From Streptomyces sp. NA04227 (lineage in GTDB: Bacteria; Actinomycetota; Actinomycetes; Streptomycetales; Streptomycetaceae), in NCBI RefSeq assembly GCF_013364195.1, contig NZ_CP054918.1:4453001-4517000 (forward strand): a stretch of DNA of 64,000 nt, given 5' to 3'. Positions 35,597-44,664 of this stretch are shown piece by piece (the stretch's first letter is position 1; each line of letters begins with the position of its first letter). Under the pieces are notes generated by a model. That model was given only the letters and a program-made list of their open reading frames with translations, had not been told where the DNA came from and did no database searches. The position numbers and the translations under genes were made by a program.

Positions 35597-36763
35597 TCAG
35601 CTCTCGCCTCCCGAGCGGAGCTGGTCCAGGTCGGCCTTGAGGGTGTTGACGGGGATGGCGAAGCCGAGGCCCGCGCTGCCCGAGTCGGAGCTGCCGCTCG
35701 CCGAACTCGGCGCGTACATCGCGGAGTTGATGCCGATGATCTCGCCGTCCATGTTGATCAGCGCGCCCCCGGAGTTGCCCGGGTTCAGGGCCGCGTCGGT
35801 CTGGATCGCCTTGTACGTGGTGGTGGCGGAGCCGGGGTCGCCGTTGAACTGCCTGCCGTCGAACTCGAAGGGCCAGCCGTCCTCGGGCCCGGGCGCCTGC
35901 TCCTCCTGGTCGGCGGCCACGGTCACATCGCGGTTCAGGGCCGAGACGATGCCGCGGGTGACCGTACCGCTGAGGCCCTCGGGCGAGCCGATCGCGACGA
36001 CGTCCTGGCCGACCCGGAGCCGGGAGGAGTCGCCGAGGGTGGCGGGCTTGAGGTCGGGGGCGCCGCTCGCCTTGATCAGCGCGAGGTCCTTGGCGCTGTC
36101 GGTGCCGACGACCTCGGCCCGGTACGACTTGCCGTCGTTGGTGGTCACCTTGATCTGCGAAGCGCCCGCCACGACATGGTTGTTGGTGACGATCTCGCCG
36201 TCCTCGGTGACGATCACCCCGGACCCGGTCGACTTGCCGCCCGGCGTCGCCGCCGTCACCTCCACGATGCTCGGACTGACGGCCGCGGCCACTCCCGCCA
36301 CGGTGCCCTTGCCGCCGGTCGCCACGCTGGTGCCGTTCACGGTCTGCGGCGAGCCCGCCGAGGACGAGACGGAGGCCGACTCGCCGGTCAACTCCTGTAC
36401 CGCGTAGGCCGTTCCGCCGCCCACCGCGGCGGCCACCAGGGCCACGGCGGCGAGCAGGGCGACGGGGCGCCGGGCGCGCGGGGCCGCCGGACTCGCGGAT
36501 GCGGCCGCCGGGCCCAGGTGGCCGAAACTCGCTCCCGACCCCGCGTCGGCTCCCGCTCCCGACTCCGCGTCGGATACCGCTCCCGCCTCCGCGCCCCGGG
36601 GTGCTCCCCAGGCCTGCGGGGACCACCGCGGGTGGTGGGCCGGGGGTGCGGGATACCCGCCCCAGCCGGTGCCCGGGGCCGGGCCGCGCTGCTGCTCGGA
36701 GGGCGACGACCCCACAGGGTCGCCCTGGTCGTGGGCGCCGCTCAGGCGGGAGTTCTCGTTCAT
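35597..36763 (-). CDS. htrA: HtrA-like membrane-anchored serine protease
   Basis: 388 residues from the ATG at 36763. The cytoplasmic N-terminus (about 1-98) is Gly/Pro/Ala-rich; one TM segment spans about 99-122. The trypsin-like domain follows with His196 (NNHVVAG), Asp226 (KDLALIK) and Ser331 (ALNPGNSGGAL). There is no PDZ domain: the protein ends soon after the protease domain, so it is the short actinobacterial form. It degrades or refolds misfolded exported proteins. Adjacent cssRS and an OmpR-type repeat upstream of the start point to induction by secretion stress. Confidence 0.93.
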   Translation of the reverse strand: MNENSRLSGAHDQGDPVGSSPSEQQRGPAPGTGWGGYPAPPAHHPRWSPQAWGAPRGAEAGAVSDAESGAGADAGSGASFGHLGPAAASASPAAPRARRPVALLAAVALVAAAVGGGTAYAVQELTGESASVSSSAGSPQTVNGTSVATGGKGTVAGVAAAVSPSIVEVTAATPGGKSTGSGVIVTEDGEIVTNNHVVAGASQIKVTTNDGKSYRAEVVGTDSAKDLALIKASGAPDLKPATLGDSSRLRVGQDVVAIGSPEGLSGTVTRGIVSALNRDVTVAADQEEQAPGPEDGWPFEFDGRQFNGDPGSATTTYKAIQTDAALNPGNSGGALINMDGEIIGINSAMYAPSSASGSSDSGSAGLGFAIPVNTLKADLDQLRSGGES

Positions 36764-36787
36764 GGTGACCACGCTCGTCGCCGGAGA

Positions 36788-36813
36788 TGAGAACTGTCTG
36801 AGTACCGCCTGAG
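36788..36813 (-). promoter_or_regulatory. candidate CssR box upstream of htrA
   Basis: On the plus strand TGAG occurs at 36788, 36799 and 36810, exactly 11 bp apart. Read in the htrA direction this gives CTCAGGCGGTA then CTCAGACAGTT then CTCATC. OmpR-family regulators bind such helical-phase direct repeats, and CTCAG repeats are known for the related MprA. It lies 25-50 bp upstream of the htrA start codon. Confidence 0.6.
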
Positions 36814-37259
36814 AAGCCCGGCAGAAGTGTGTATGCCCCATATAAGGGGCGGCACCTCGCGGGGGAGTGCGCGGAGGGGCGGGGCCTACGGGGGGAGGGG
36901 TGCGGGCGGGCGGTTCCCACGAAGGTCCGGAGGTCGGCCCCGGAGGTCGGGCCCGAGGCCGCACAGCGCCCACGGCTCGCTCAACTCCCGGAAGGGCACA
37001 TGACTTGAGCGCGCCGATAGCGGCGTAAGGCGGGATTTCCGGCCGACTTCTGTGAAGTTCCTGTGCTGGCATGTCCTCGCCACTTAAGCTCACCGCGCCG
37101 AAGACGGCTCCGCGCTCCGGAGCCGCGCCGGTCCACCACTTTCACCGCGTCCTCCGCCACCTTCCGCTGGTACTGCGCCCTTCCTCCCCGGTGACCGCCG
37201 GGAGCCGGGCGACGGCCGGGAGGCAGGGCGAGGGGACGTCGACCCACTCGGGAGACTGC
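36814..37259. other. divergent promoter region between htrA and the secreted trypsin gene
   Basis: No gene seen. It should hold the htrA and protease promoters. A small inverted repeat GCCCC-ATATAA-GGGGC lies near 36835-36850, the only AT-rich spot, and could be part of a promoter. Confidence 0.45.
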
Positions 37260-39038
37260 GTGAAACCTGTTCTGCGTGGTCGTGGCAGACGGGCCCTTAC
37301 GGGACTGTCCGCCGCCACCGTCGCCTTCGCCCTGGGCTGTGCCGGTGCGCTCGCCGCCGTCCAGCCCGCCGCCGCGGCCGACGGGCCGCACGGCCTGCCG
37401 GAGGCGGGGCTCGACCGGCCCGCCCCGCCGCGGCCGTCGAAGGCCACCGAGAAGGAACTGCGCGAGCGGCTGCTCGCCGCGCAGGAGCACAACGCCACCC
37501 GGGAGCCGGACGGTTCGGCCCGCAAGAAGCCGGGCGTGAGCCCGTACATCATCGGCGGCAGCGAGACCACCATCGAGCAGGCGCCGTGGATGGTCCAGCT
37601 CGGCTACCACGACGAGGCCACCGGCGACTCCTACTTCTGCGGCGGCGCCCTGGTCGCCCCGAACAAGGTGCTCACCGCCGCGCACTGCGTGGCCGGTCTG
37701 GACTGGGCGCGCAACGGTGCCGTGCTCGCGGGCGCCACCGACCTGGACGACACCACGAACGGCACCCTCGTCGGCGTCCACGGCCAGTGGAGCCACCCGC
37801 GCTACAACCCGCAGACCATCAAGGACGACATCGCCGTCCTGACCCTCTCCACCCCGCTGGACCGCGCCTGGCTGCGCCTGGCCGCCTCCCACGACAGCGG
37901 CCTGTACAAGCCCGGCACCACCGGCACCGTCTACGGCTGGGGCCTGACCTCCGGCTCGGGCCAGCTCGCCACCAAGCTGCGCAAGGCCCAGCTGCCGATG
38001 GTGGCCGACTCGACCTGCGACTCGGCGCTCGGCGGGATCATCGGCGAGGACGTGTTCGCCGAGGGGTCCATGGTCTGCGCGGGCACCCCGGCCTCCGGCG
38101 GCGACGAGGGCACCACCAGCCCCTGCAACGGCGACTCCGGCGGCCCGCTCGTCGTCAACGGCCGGATCGCGGGCGTCGTCTCCTGGGGCGTCGAGGGCTG
38201 CACCGCCAAGGGCGCCTACCCGGTGTTCTCCAAGGTCAGCTCGTACACCTGGGCCGCGCAGCCGCGCATCGACGACGCCGACCTGACCTTCGACGGCCGG
38301 ACCGACCTGCTCGCGCGTACGCCCTCGGGCGGACTGTTCCAGCAGAACAGCACCGGCAACGGCCTGACGCAGCGCGAGTTCCAGAGCCACGGCTGGGAGA
38401 CGGCCAGTTGGGGTCTCCAGGCCGACCTGGACCGCGACTGGTACCAGGACCTGATCATCCGGGACAGCGTCGACGGACGGCTGTACCGCAGCTACCTGGA
38501 CCATGGCAGCTGGACCTGGAAGTGGGCCCGGATGACCAGCGTCTGGGGCGGCTACCGGTCGTACGCGATCCCGGGCGACCTGACCGGCGACGCCCGCCCG
38601 GACCTGGTGGCCGTGGACGCCAACGGCGACACCTACCTCTACCCCGGCAAGGGCAACGGCGAGTTCAACGCCAAGATCAAGGTGGTCAGCGGCTCCTGGA
38701 AGGGCGTCAAGGTCTACGGCCACGGCGACCTGACCGGCGACGGCAAGCCCGACCTGCTCGCCAAGGACAGCGCCAACACGGTCTGGCTGTACCGCGGCAC
38801 GGGCAACGCCAAGGACCCGTGGTCCGGCCGTATCAAGGCCCGTACCGGCTGGAACTTCTCCGCGATCGTCACCAGCGGCGACCTGACCGGCGACGGCATC
38901 GCGGACCTGCTCGCCCGCGACCCCGGCTCCAACGGCACCCTCTGGCTCTACAAGGGCACCAACAAGGCCTCGGCCGACCTCTTCGCGCCGCGGGTGAGCC
39001 TGGGTACCGGGTTCAATCAGTACAACCTGTTGTTCTGA
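37260..39038 (+). CDS. secreted trypsin-like protease with C-terminal VCBS/FG-GAP repeats
   Basis: 592 residues from the GTG at 37260 with GGGAG at 6 nt. A signal peptide ends near residue 40 (VQPAAAADG), followed by a propeptide to the activation site IIGGSETT (about 97). The S1A triad is His142 (LTAAHCV), Asp190 (KDDIAVL) and Ser293 (CNGDSGGPL); the Asp six residues before Ser293 is replaced in the S1 pocket region by TSPCN, so trypsin specificity is uncertain. From about 340 several FG-GAP/VCBS repeats such as GDLTGDGKPDLLAKD form a beta-propeller with calcium-type loops, a likely substrate- or wall-binding part. Confidence 0.93.
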   Translation: MKPVLRGRGRRALTGLSAATVAFALGCAGALAAVQPAAAADGPHGLPEAGLDRPAPPRPSKATEKELRERLLAAQEHNATREPDGSARKKPGVSPYIIGGSETTIEQAPWMVQLGYHDEATGDSYFCGGALVAPNKVLTAAHCVAGLDWARNGAVLAGATDLDDTTNGTLVGVHGQWSHPRYNPQTIKDDIAVLTLSTPLDRAWLRLAASHDSGLYKPGTTGTVYGWGLTSGSGQLATKLRKAQLPMVADSTCDSALGGIIGEDVFAEGSMVCAGTPASGGDEGTTSPCNGDSGGPLVVNGRIAGVVSWGVEGCTAKGAYPVFSKVSSYTWAAQPRIDDADLTFDGRTDLLARTPSGGLFQQNSTGNGLTQREFQSHGWETASWGLQADLDRDWYQDLIIRDSVDGRLYRSYLDHGSWTWKWARMTSVWGGYRSYAIPGDLTGDARPDLVAVDANGDTYLYPGKGNGEFNAKIKVVSGSWKGVKVYGHGDLTGDGKPDLLAKDSANTVWLYRGTGNAKDPWSGRIKARTGWNFSAIVTSGDLTGDGIADLLARDPGSNGTLWLYKGTNKASADLFAPRVSLGTGFNQYNLLF

Positions 39039-39062
39039 CCGCACTGTTGGGCGTTGAGCGGC

Positions 39063-39496
39063 TTGTCCCATGGGTGCTTGTCCCAAGGATGATCGTCCCA
39101 AGGGTGTTCGTCCGATGGGCCGCTCATCGGGTGGACGTTCACCCGCTTTGCATTCCGACCGTCAATTCGCTTGTTCTTCAAGCGGGTTGGCGGTCGGGCG
39201 CATTTTCGGGCGGTCAGTGGTTTCGGGGCTTTCGACGCGCGTCGAATCGGGGGACTCGTACGACGAACGCCGGTCGCACGAGTCGTACGAGTCTCATGGG
39301 TGTGCTCATCCCATGGACGTTCATGGGCTCAACGCCCGAGGAGATCGTCGTTCATGGGATTGGCGCTCATGGGATCGGTGCTCGTGCGATCGACGGTCAT
39401 CGCACAAAGACTCAAAAGCTTCATCGGACCGACGGTCATGTCATGAACGTCCATGTCATGAACGCCGATCCCATGAACGCCGATCCGATGAACGCC
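39063..39496. repeat. degenerate 15-bp minisatellite
   Basis: Units keep a 15-bp register: five at 39063-39137 (TTGTCCCATGGGTGC type), eight at 39291-39410 (TTCATGGGATTGGCG type), and nearly four at 39442-39496 (CATGAACGCCGATCC type). They are visibly lower in GC than the flanks. The middle part includes an 11-bp inverted repeat at 39253-39263 / 39283-39293. All three plus frames read as 5-residue repeats (e.g. HERRS or DPMNA), but there is no start signal, so it is judged non-coding. Confidence 0.88.
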
Positions 39497-39531
39497 CGGA
39501 GGTGAGTCGGCGCGGCTCGGCCGGCCCCGCC

Positions 39532-40557
39532 TCAGCCCCCGCAGCCGCAGGACCGTCGTACGACCAGCCGGGACGGGAAGAGCTTGAGGCGTTCGCGGCG
39601 GGAGCCCGCGACGCGCAGGTTGTCGTCGAGGACGAGGTCGACGGCGGCGCGTGCCATGGCCGGGCGGTCGCTGGCGACGGTGGTCAGCGGCGGGTCGGTG
39701 AGGCCCGCCTCCTTGACGTCGTCGAAGCCCGCGACCGCGAGTTCGCCGGGTACGTCGATACGCAGCTCGCGGGCCGCGCGCAGGACGCCGATGGCCTGGT
39801 CGTCGGTGGCGCAGACGATCGCGGGCGGGCGGTCCGGTCCGGCCAGGAGGCCCAGCGCGACCTGATAGGCGTCGTAACGGTTGTACGGGGCCTGGAAGAG
39901 GCGGCCCTCGGTGGAGCGCCCCGCGTCCCGCATCGCGCGCCGCCAGCCCTCGATGTGGTCGGAGACCGGGTCACCGACGGCGGGGGTCTCCTCGGTGCCG
40001 CCGAGACAGGCGACGTAGGGGTGGCCGTGGTCGAGCAGGTGCTGGGTGGCGAGTTGCGCGCCGCCCACGTCGTCGGTGACGACGGCGACGTCCTCGATGG
40101 CCTCGGGGCGGCGGTGAAGCAGCACGACCCGGGCGTCCCAGGCGTCTATCTCGACGGCGGCGGTCTCACTGGGGCCCTGGCTGACCAGGATCAGACCGGA
40201 GACCCGCATCCCGAGGAAGGCGCGGAGGTAGTGGACCTCGCGCTCGTCGAGGTAGTCGGAGTTGCCGACGAGGACCATCTTTCCCCGCTCGGCGGCGGCC
40301 TGTTCGACCGCGTGCGCCATCTCCGCGAAGAACGGCTGGCGCGCGTCCGGGACGATCATGCCTATGAGATCCGTGCGGCGCGAGGCCATGGCCTGCGCAA
40401 CACGGTCCGGCCGGTACCCCAGCTCCTTGATCGCGGCGAGTACTCGCTCACGTGTTGCCGGGGCGACCGGCCGGGGTCCGTTGTTGATGACGTAGCTCAC
40501 GACCGCGGTCGAAGTACCCGCCAGTCGCGCCACATCGTCCCGCGTCACCTTGGCCAC
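39532..40557 (-). CDS. LacI-family transcriptional regulator
   Basis: 341 residues from the GTG at 40557. The N-terminal helix-turn-helix [20 protein letters not shown] and hinge helix [13 protein letters not shown] are typical of LacI. The periplasmic-binding-like effector domain includes [20 protein letters not shown] and [10 protein letters not shown]. The C-terminus has a CGC motif (RRSCGCGG). The effector is probably a sugar or related metabolite; no transport operon adjoins it. It lies 23 bp downstream of glnR on the same strand and may be cotranscribed. Confidence 0.93.
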   Translation of the reverse strand: MAKVTRDDVARLAGTSTAVVSYVINNGPRPVAPATRERVLAAIKELGYRPDRVAQAMASRRTDLIGMIVPDARQPFFAEMAHAVEQAAAERGKMVLVGNSDYLDEREVHYLRAFLGMRVSGLILVSQGPSETAAVEIDAWDARVVLLHRRPEAIEDVAVVTDDVGGAQLATQHLLDHGHPYVACLGGTEETPAVGDPVSDHIEGWRRAMRDAGRSTEGRLFQAPYNRYDAYQVALGLLAGPDRPPAIVCATDDQAIGVLRAARELRIDVPGELAVAGFDDVKEAGLTDPPLTTVASDRPAMARAAVDLVLDDNLRVAGSRRERLKLFPSRLVVRRSCGCGG

Positions 40558-40580
40558 CCGGAAAGTCTACGCGGACGCCC

Positions 40581-41396
40581 CTACTTCTTTGCAGGCCGGA
40601 CCGCTGCTTCCGCTTCCGCGACGACCCGCGCGGCCGCCGCCTCATCCACCTCGCCCCGGTTTGCCCCGGACTTGTCGGCCGAGCCGCCGGACTTCGCCTC
40701 ACCTGCGGAAGCACCGCGATCGGGCTTCTCGGGGGTGACGAAGCGGTAGCCGACGTTGCGGACGGTGCCGATCAGCGCCTCGTGCTCGGGGCCGAGCTTG
40801 GCCCGCAGCCTTCGCACGTGCACATCGACCGTGCGGGTGCCGCCGAAGTAGTCGTACCCCCAGACCTCCTGGAGGAGCTGGGCGCGGGTGAAGACCCGGC
40901 CCGGGTGCTGGGCGAGGTACTTCAGGAGCTCGAACTCCTTGAAGGTCAGGTCGAGCACCCGGCCCTTGAGCTTGGCGCTGTAGGTGGCCTCGTCCACGGA
41001 GAGGTCGCCGTTGCGGATCTCCATCGGGGAGTCGTCGGTGGCGATCTGCTGGCGGCCCATCGCGAGCCGCAGCCGGGCCTCGACCTCGGCCGGGCCCGCG
41101 GTGTCGAGCAGCACGTCGTCGATGCCCCAGTCGGCGGTGACGGCGGCGAGGCCGCCCTCGGTGACGACCAGGACGAGCGGGCAGCCGGGTCCGGTGGAGC
41201 GCAGGAGCTGGCACAGGCTGCGTACCTGCGGCAGGTCGCGGCGGCCGTCGATCAGGATGACGTCGGCGCCGGGGGTGTCCACCAGCGCGGGCCCCTCGGC
41301 TGGGGCGACCCGGACGTTGTGCAGCAGCAGGCCGAGCGCGGGGAGCACCTCGGTCGAGGGCTGGAGTGCATTGGTCAGGAGCAGGAGAGAGCTCAT
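40581..41396 (-). CDS. glnR: GlnR, global nitrogen regulator (orphan OmpR family)
   Basis: 271 residues. The receiver-like domain begins [20 protein letters not shown] and keeps the central Asp ([15 protein letters not shown]) but lacks the acidic pair and Lys of true receivers, as known for GlnR. The winged-helix domain contains [20 protein letters not shown] and [20 protein letters not shown], which I recognise as GlnR. There is no kinase gene nearby. It controls glnA, amtB, nir and other nitrogen genes in Streptomyces. The C-terminal 45-residue Ala/Lys/Ser-rich tail is characteristic. The ATG at 41396 is used. Confidence 0.97.
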   Translation of the reverse strand: MSSLLLLTNALQPSTEVLPALGLLLHNVRVAPAEGPALVDTPGADVILIDGRRDLPQVRSLCQLLRSTGPGCPLVLVVTEGGLAAVTADWGIDDVLLDTAGPAEVEARLRLAMGRQQIATDDSPMEIRNGDLSVDEATYSAKLKGRVLDLTFKEFELLKYLAQHPGRVFTRAQLLQEVWGYDYFGGTRTVDVHVRRLRAKLGPEHEALIGTVRNVGYRFVTPEKPDRGASAGEAKSGGSADKSGANRGEVDEAAAARVVAEAEAAVRPAKK

Positions 41397-41700
41397 CGGT
41401 CCCCACCCGCCCCGGTGGTCATGTGCACGGTTCGCTCGCCCATCACGTCGGTTCCTCCTCGGTCCCTTCGAAGGCGTTACCTCCGGGCCGCCGGGCCCGG
41501 CTGGTGCGGCACTGCTTCCTACGGTGCGGCGCGGTGCTGCCGCTGTGCCTGGCGTCGGCGCCCTTGCCGACCGACGGTCCGTTCCGTCGTCACGCTGCTC
41601 TTCACACGAAGGTGTCCGGCTCGTCATACCGCGGATTCCCCGGGGAAACCCCCGCGACGCCGCTCGTATACGAGTCCTTGGCACCGTCTCACCAAGCACA
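41397..41700. other. upstream region of glnR
   Basis: No gene seen in this part of the 396-bp divergent spacer between glnR and the hydrolase gene. It should contain the glnR promoter; no element could be assigned with confidence. Confidence 0.4.
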
Positions 41701-41703
41701 AAA

Positions 41704-41731
41704 GGACCCGGGGGCTTCGCTGCCCGGATCC
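41704..41731 (-). terminator. hairpin with T tract in the leftward direction
   Basis: GGACCCGGG near 41704-41712 pairs with CCCGGATCC near 41723-41731 with one mismatch. Reading leftwards it is followed by CCTTTTGTG, a weak U tract. It lies between the divergent glnR and hydrolase genes, about 300 bp ahead of glnR, so it may stop leftward read-through or act in a glnR leader. Confidence 0.45.
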
Positions 41732-41792
41732 TCTGCCCAGCAGAATAGCCCACATGGGTTGCGGTGCGGCAGGTCGAATCGAGGGCTCTTCT

Positions 41793-42728
41793 GTGCGGCC
41801 TGTCACTGCACATGCCCAGCTCGGAGCGCTCCATACCTCGGACGGGGTGGCCCTGGAGGCCGCCCATCACCCCGGTCCCGAGCCCGGCGGCGACCTCGCG
41901 GTGGTCCTCGCACACGGCTTCACCGGCGCCCTCGACCGCCCGCATCTGCGCCGCGCCGCCGGGGTCCTCTCCCGCTACGCGCCCGTGATCACGTTCTCTT
42001 TTCGCGGCCACGGAGGTTCCGGCGGCCGCTCGACCGTGGGCGACCGCGAGGTGCTCGACCTGGAGGCGGCGATCGCGTGGGCGCGCGAGCTCGGTTACCG
42101 GCGCATCGTGTCCATGGGGTTCTCGATGGGCGGGTCCGTGGTGCTGCGGCATGCGGCTCTGGAGCGGGAGCGCCGCGCGGGCGAGTTGAGGGACGAGGGA
42201 GAGCAGAGGGATCAGGGAGCTGAAGGAGCTCAGGGAGCTGAGGGAGATCAGGGTCGGGCGGGGCATCGGGGGCACGAGGGGTGCGAGGGGCGTGCGGGGG
42301 GCGCGCGAATTGTGGCCGTGGTGTCCGTAAGCGCCCCTGCGCGCTGGTTCTACCGGGGGACGGCGCCGATGCGGCGCCTGCACTGGATGGTGCTGCGCCC
42401 GGAGGGCCGGATCGTCGGGCGGCTTGGTTTCGGTACCCGGATCCACTCGCGCCACTGGGACCCCGTCCCGCCGTCCCCCGTCGAATCGGTCCCGCACATC
42501 GCGCCGACCCCGCTGCTGCTCGTGCACGGCGACCGCGACCCGTACTTCCCGCTCGACCACCCCCGGATGCTGGCCGCCGCGGCCGGTGCGAACGCCGAGC
42601 TGTGGGTGGAGCCCGGCATGGGCCACGCGGAGAACGCGGCGCCCGACGCGACACTGGCGCGGGTCGGGGAGTGGATACTGCGGGCGGCGGCGCGGGACCG
42701 GGACGGACCCGAACCCGAACCGAAGTGA
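41793..42728 (+). CDS. alpha/beta hydrolase
   Basis: 311 residues from the GTG at 41793 with GAGGG at 7 nt; an ATG at 41755 would add 13 residues. The triad is visible: Ser in [11 protein letters not shown], Asp in [10 protein letters not shown] and His in [20 protein letters not shown] gives the oxyanion region. A 45-residue low-complexity insertion rich in Glu, Gly, Arg and Gln (about 130-175, after the nucleophile helix) is encoded by a purine-rich repeat of GGGAGCTGA-like units at 42190-42260. The insertion probably sits in the cap loop. Substrate unknown. Confidence 0.9.
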   Translation: MRPVTAHAQLGALHTSDGVALEAAHHPGPEPGGDLAVVLAHGFTGALDRPHLRRAAGVLSRYAPVITFSFRGHGGSGGRSTVGDREVLDLEAAIAWARELGYRRIVSMGFSMGGSVVLRHAALERERRAGELRDEGEQRDQGAEGAQGAEGDQGRAGHRGHEGCEGRAGGARIVAVVSVSAPARWFYRGTAPMRRLHWMVLRPEGRIVGRLGFGTRIHSRHWDPVPPSPVESVPHIAPTPLLLVHGDRDPYFPLDHPRMLAAAAGANAELWVEPGMGHAENAAPDATLARVGEWILRAAARDRDGPEPEPK

Positions 42729-42789
42729 ACCGAAACTGAACCGATCCAACGCGTAACGCATACCGACGGAAATGAAGGAGGCGCGGCAC

Positions 42790-43044
42790 ATGGCGACCGG
42801 GACCATCCGCTACTGGGCGGCGGCGAAGGCCGCGGCCGGTGTGGACGAGGAGCCGTACGAGGCGGCCACGCTCGCCGAGGCACTGGCCGCCGCGCGCGAA
42901 CGGCACCCCGGAGAGTTCGTCCGCGTGCTCCAGCGCTGTTCCTTCCTCGTCGACTCGGCGCCCGTGGGCGGCCGCGAGCATGAGACGGTACCGCTGGCCG
43001 AGGGCGGCACGGTCGAAGTGCTCCCGCCGTTCGCAGGAGGATGA
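42790..43044 (+). CDS. MoaD/ThiS-family sulfur-carrier-like protein
   Basis: 84 residues from the ATG at 42790 with AAGGAGG at 8 nt. The beta-grasp pattern starts [17 protein letters not shown] and ends EVLPPFAGG, with the C-terminal Gly-Gly that is thiocarboxylated in MoaD and ThiS. In Streptomyces this MoaD-like gene is conserved beside glnR. It may deliver sulfur for molybdopterin or another pathway; no MoeB/E1-like partner is adjacent, although the sulfurtransferase genes lie 3 kb downstream. It is 8 bp upstream of the membrane protein gene. Confidence 0.93.
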   Translation: MATGTIRYWAAAKAAAGVDEEPYEAATLAEALAAARERHPGEFVRVLQRCSFLVDSAPVGGREHETVPLAEGGTVEVLPPFAGG

Positions 43045-43051
43045 GCACGCC

Positions 43052-44434
43052 ATGACCAACCAGCCCTACGAGGGTGCGGGCCCGGTCCCCGGCACCACCC
43101 CGTACGACGACCCCGCCTACGGCACCCCACCCCACGCCGCACCGCCCGCGCCCGCCCCCGGCTACGAGGGCGGGGTCCCGCAGGCCCGGTACGAGGGCCA
43201 GACGCAGGGGCAGCCGCAAGGCCGGACACAGGGTCAGCCGCAGGGCTACGGCTCCGAGCAGGCTTACGGCTCCCAGCAGGGGTACGGCCCGGAGCAGGGA
43301 TACGGCCAAGGCGGCGGCTACGGGTGGAACGGACAGGCCCAGTCCGGGTACGAGGGCGCGTCCGGCTATGAGGCCCCGCCCGGCTACGAGGCCCCGCCCG
43401 GCTATGAGGACCCCGGCAGCCAGGCGGCGTACGCAAACGCCGCCGGTGACGGGTACGCGACGGACCCCGCCTATCCGGCCGCCGAGTCGTACGGCGCCGC
43501 GTCCGCCGACCCGTACGCCCAGGGCGGCACGCAGACCGCCGCGTACGCACAGCCCACGTACGAAACGCCCTACGAAGAGCCCACCGCCCCCACCACTGCC
43601 GACCCCAGCCCCGCCCCCGGACCCGACCCCGGACCGGATCCCGAACCCGCCCCCGCCACCCCCCTCACCGCCGCCCAACTCGCCCGTGCCGAGGGCCGTT
43701 CGCCGATCATCGAGCCGGGGTTGCAGCCCGCGGGGCTGACCGCGTTGCTCGCGCTGCTGCTGTGCGGGACGGCGGCGGTGCACGAGCTGGCGCTCGTGGT
43801 GCCGCTGGTGGTGCTCCAGGCGGTGACGGCGGCGGGCTGGTTCCGGCTCAACGGGATGTGGCCCGCGCGGCAGGGCATCCTGCTCGCCTTCGTCGGCGGG
43901 CTCACCGCCGATGTGGCGGTGCTCGCGGGCGGGCGCGGGAACGCGCCGGTGGCGATCCTCGGTTCGGTGGCCCTGTTCACGCTGTTCACGCTGGTACTCC
44001 AGCTCCGCAGCGGAGCCGGTGCCGACGAGCGGATGACGGCGCTGATGGCGACGATCACCTCGGCCGCCCTCACCATCGTCGCGGCCGGGCATCTCGCCGC
44101 GGAGCCGGAAGCGGTCGCGATCGGCGGGGCCTCGGTGGCGCTGGTGATACTGGTACGCGCGCTGCCGCTGCCGACCGCCGCCTCGGTCCTCCTCGCCCTG
44201 ATCGCCGCCGGTGTGATGGGCGCGCTGACGGCGGGCGTCGGCTCGCTGGCCGGAGAGACCAGCGCCGTCGACGGCACGGTGACCGGACTGGCGGCGGGCC
44301 TGTGCGCGCTCGTCGGCCACCGGGTGGCGAGCTACGACTACCCGTCCCGCTTCGTCCACATGACCGCGGGCGTCGCCCTGCCGCTCGCGGCCGCCGCCCC
44401 CGCGGTCTACCTGACGGGTCAGCTCCTGGGCTGA
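43052..44434 (+). CDS. membrane protein with Gly/Tyr/Gln-rich N-terminal region
   Basis: 460 residues from the ATG at 43052; the GGAGG of the region lies inside the end of the previous gene. The first 215 residues are low complexity: GYG, QGYG and PPGYE repeats, then a Pro/Asp/Glu-rich stretch, all predicted disordered. From about 230 to 460 there are eight or so hydrophobic segments with few polar loops. No enzyme motif is seen. The Tyr/Gly/Gln-rich region resembles phase-separating or wall-facing tails. Its function is unknown; it is likely cotranscribed with the MoaD-like gene. Confidence 0.85.
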   Translation: MTNQPYEGAGPVPGTTPYDDPAYGTPPHAAPPAPAPGYEGGVPQARYEGQTQGQPQGRTQGQPQGYGSEQAYGSQQGYGPEQGYGQGGGYGWNGQAQSGYEGASGYEAPPGYEAPPGYEDPGSQAAYANAAGDGYATDPAYPAAESYGAASADPYAQGGTQTAAYAQPTYETPYEEPTAPTTADPSPAPGPDPGPDPEPAPATPLTAAQLARAEGRSPIIEPGLQPAGLTALLALLLCGTAAVHELALVVPLVVLQAVTAAGWFRLNGMWPARQGILLAFVGGLTADVAVLAGGRGNAPVAILGSVALFTLFTLVLQLRSGAGADERMTALMATITSAALTIVAAGHLAAEPEAVAIGGASVALVILVRALPLPTAASVLLALIAAGVMGALTAGVGSLAGETSAVDGTVTGLAAGLCALVGHRVASYDYPSRFVHMTAGVALPLAAAAPAVYLTGQLLG

Positions 44435-44513
44435 GACGGATCGGTGCCGGAAGGCGATACGGGGCCGGAGGCGAGCCAACTCCCGGGCCGAGAAGGTCAT
44501 TTGGGTACGCACC

Positions 44514-44533
44514 GTCCGTGAGCCTTCACGGAC
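44514..44533 (+). terminator. short terminator-like hairpin
   Basis: GTCCGTGA (44514-44521) and TCACGGAC (44526-44533) pair over 8 bp with a 4-nt loop, 80 bp past the membrane protein stop codon. Confidence 0.5.
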
Positions 44534-44664
44534 CGTACGAGCGCACCCGTCCGCAACCCCCTTCCGTCACAGCTGATCGACAAGATTCGGTCACCCCGGG
44601 CCGGGCCCCGACCCCGGGTTAGGCTCGCCCGGGCAATGACCTCTGAGGTGGGGGAAAACGGAAC

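Noticed and set aside
39063..39496. CRISPR array
   Set aside because: Units are 15 bp with no spacers of constant length and the copies are degenerate; no cas genes are present.
39070..39505. Pentapeptide-repeat protein encoded by the 15-bp minisatellite
   Set aside because: All three plus frames look equally repetitive, there is no ribosome binding site, and the best frame enters lacI antisense. Kept as a repeat only.
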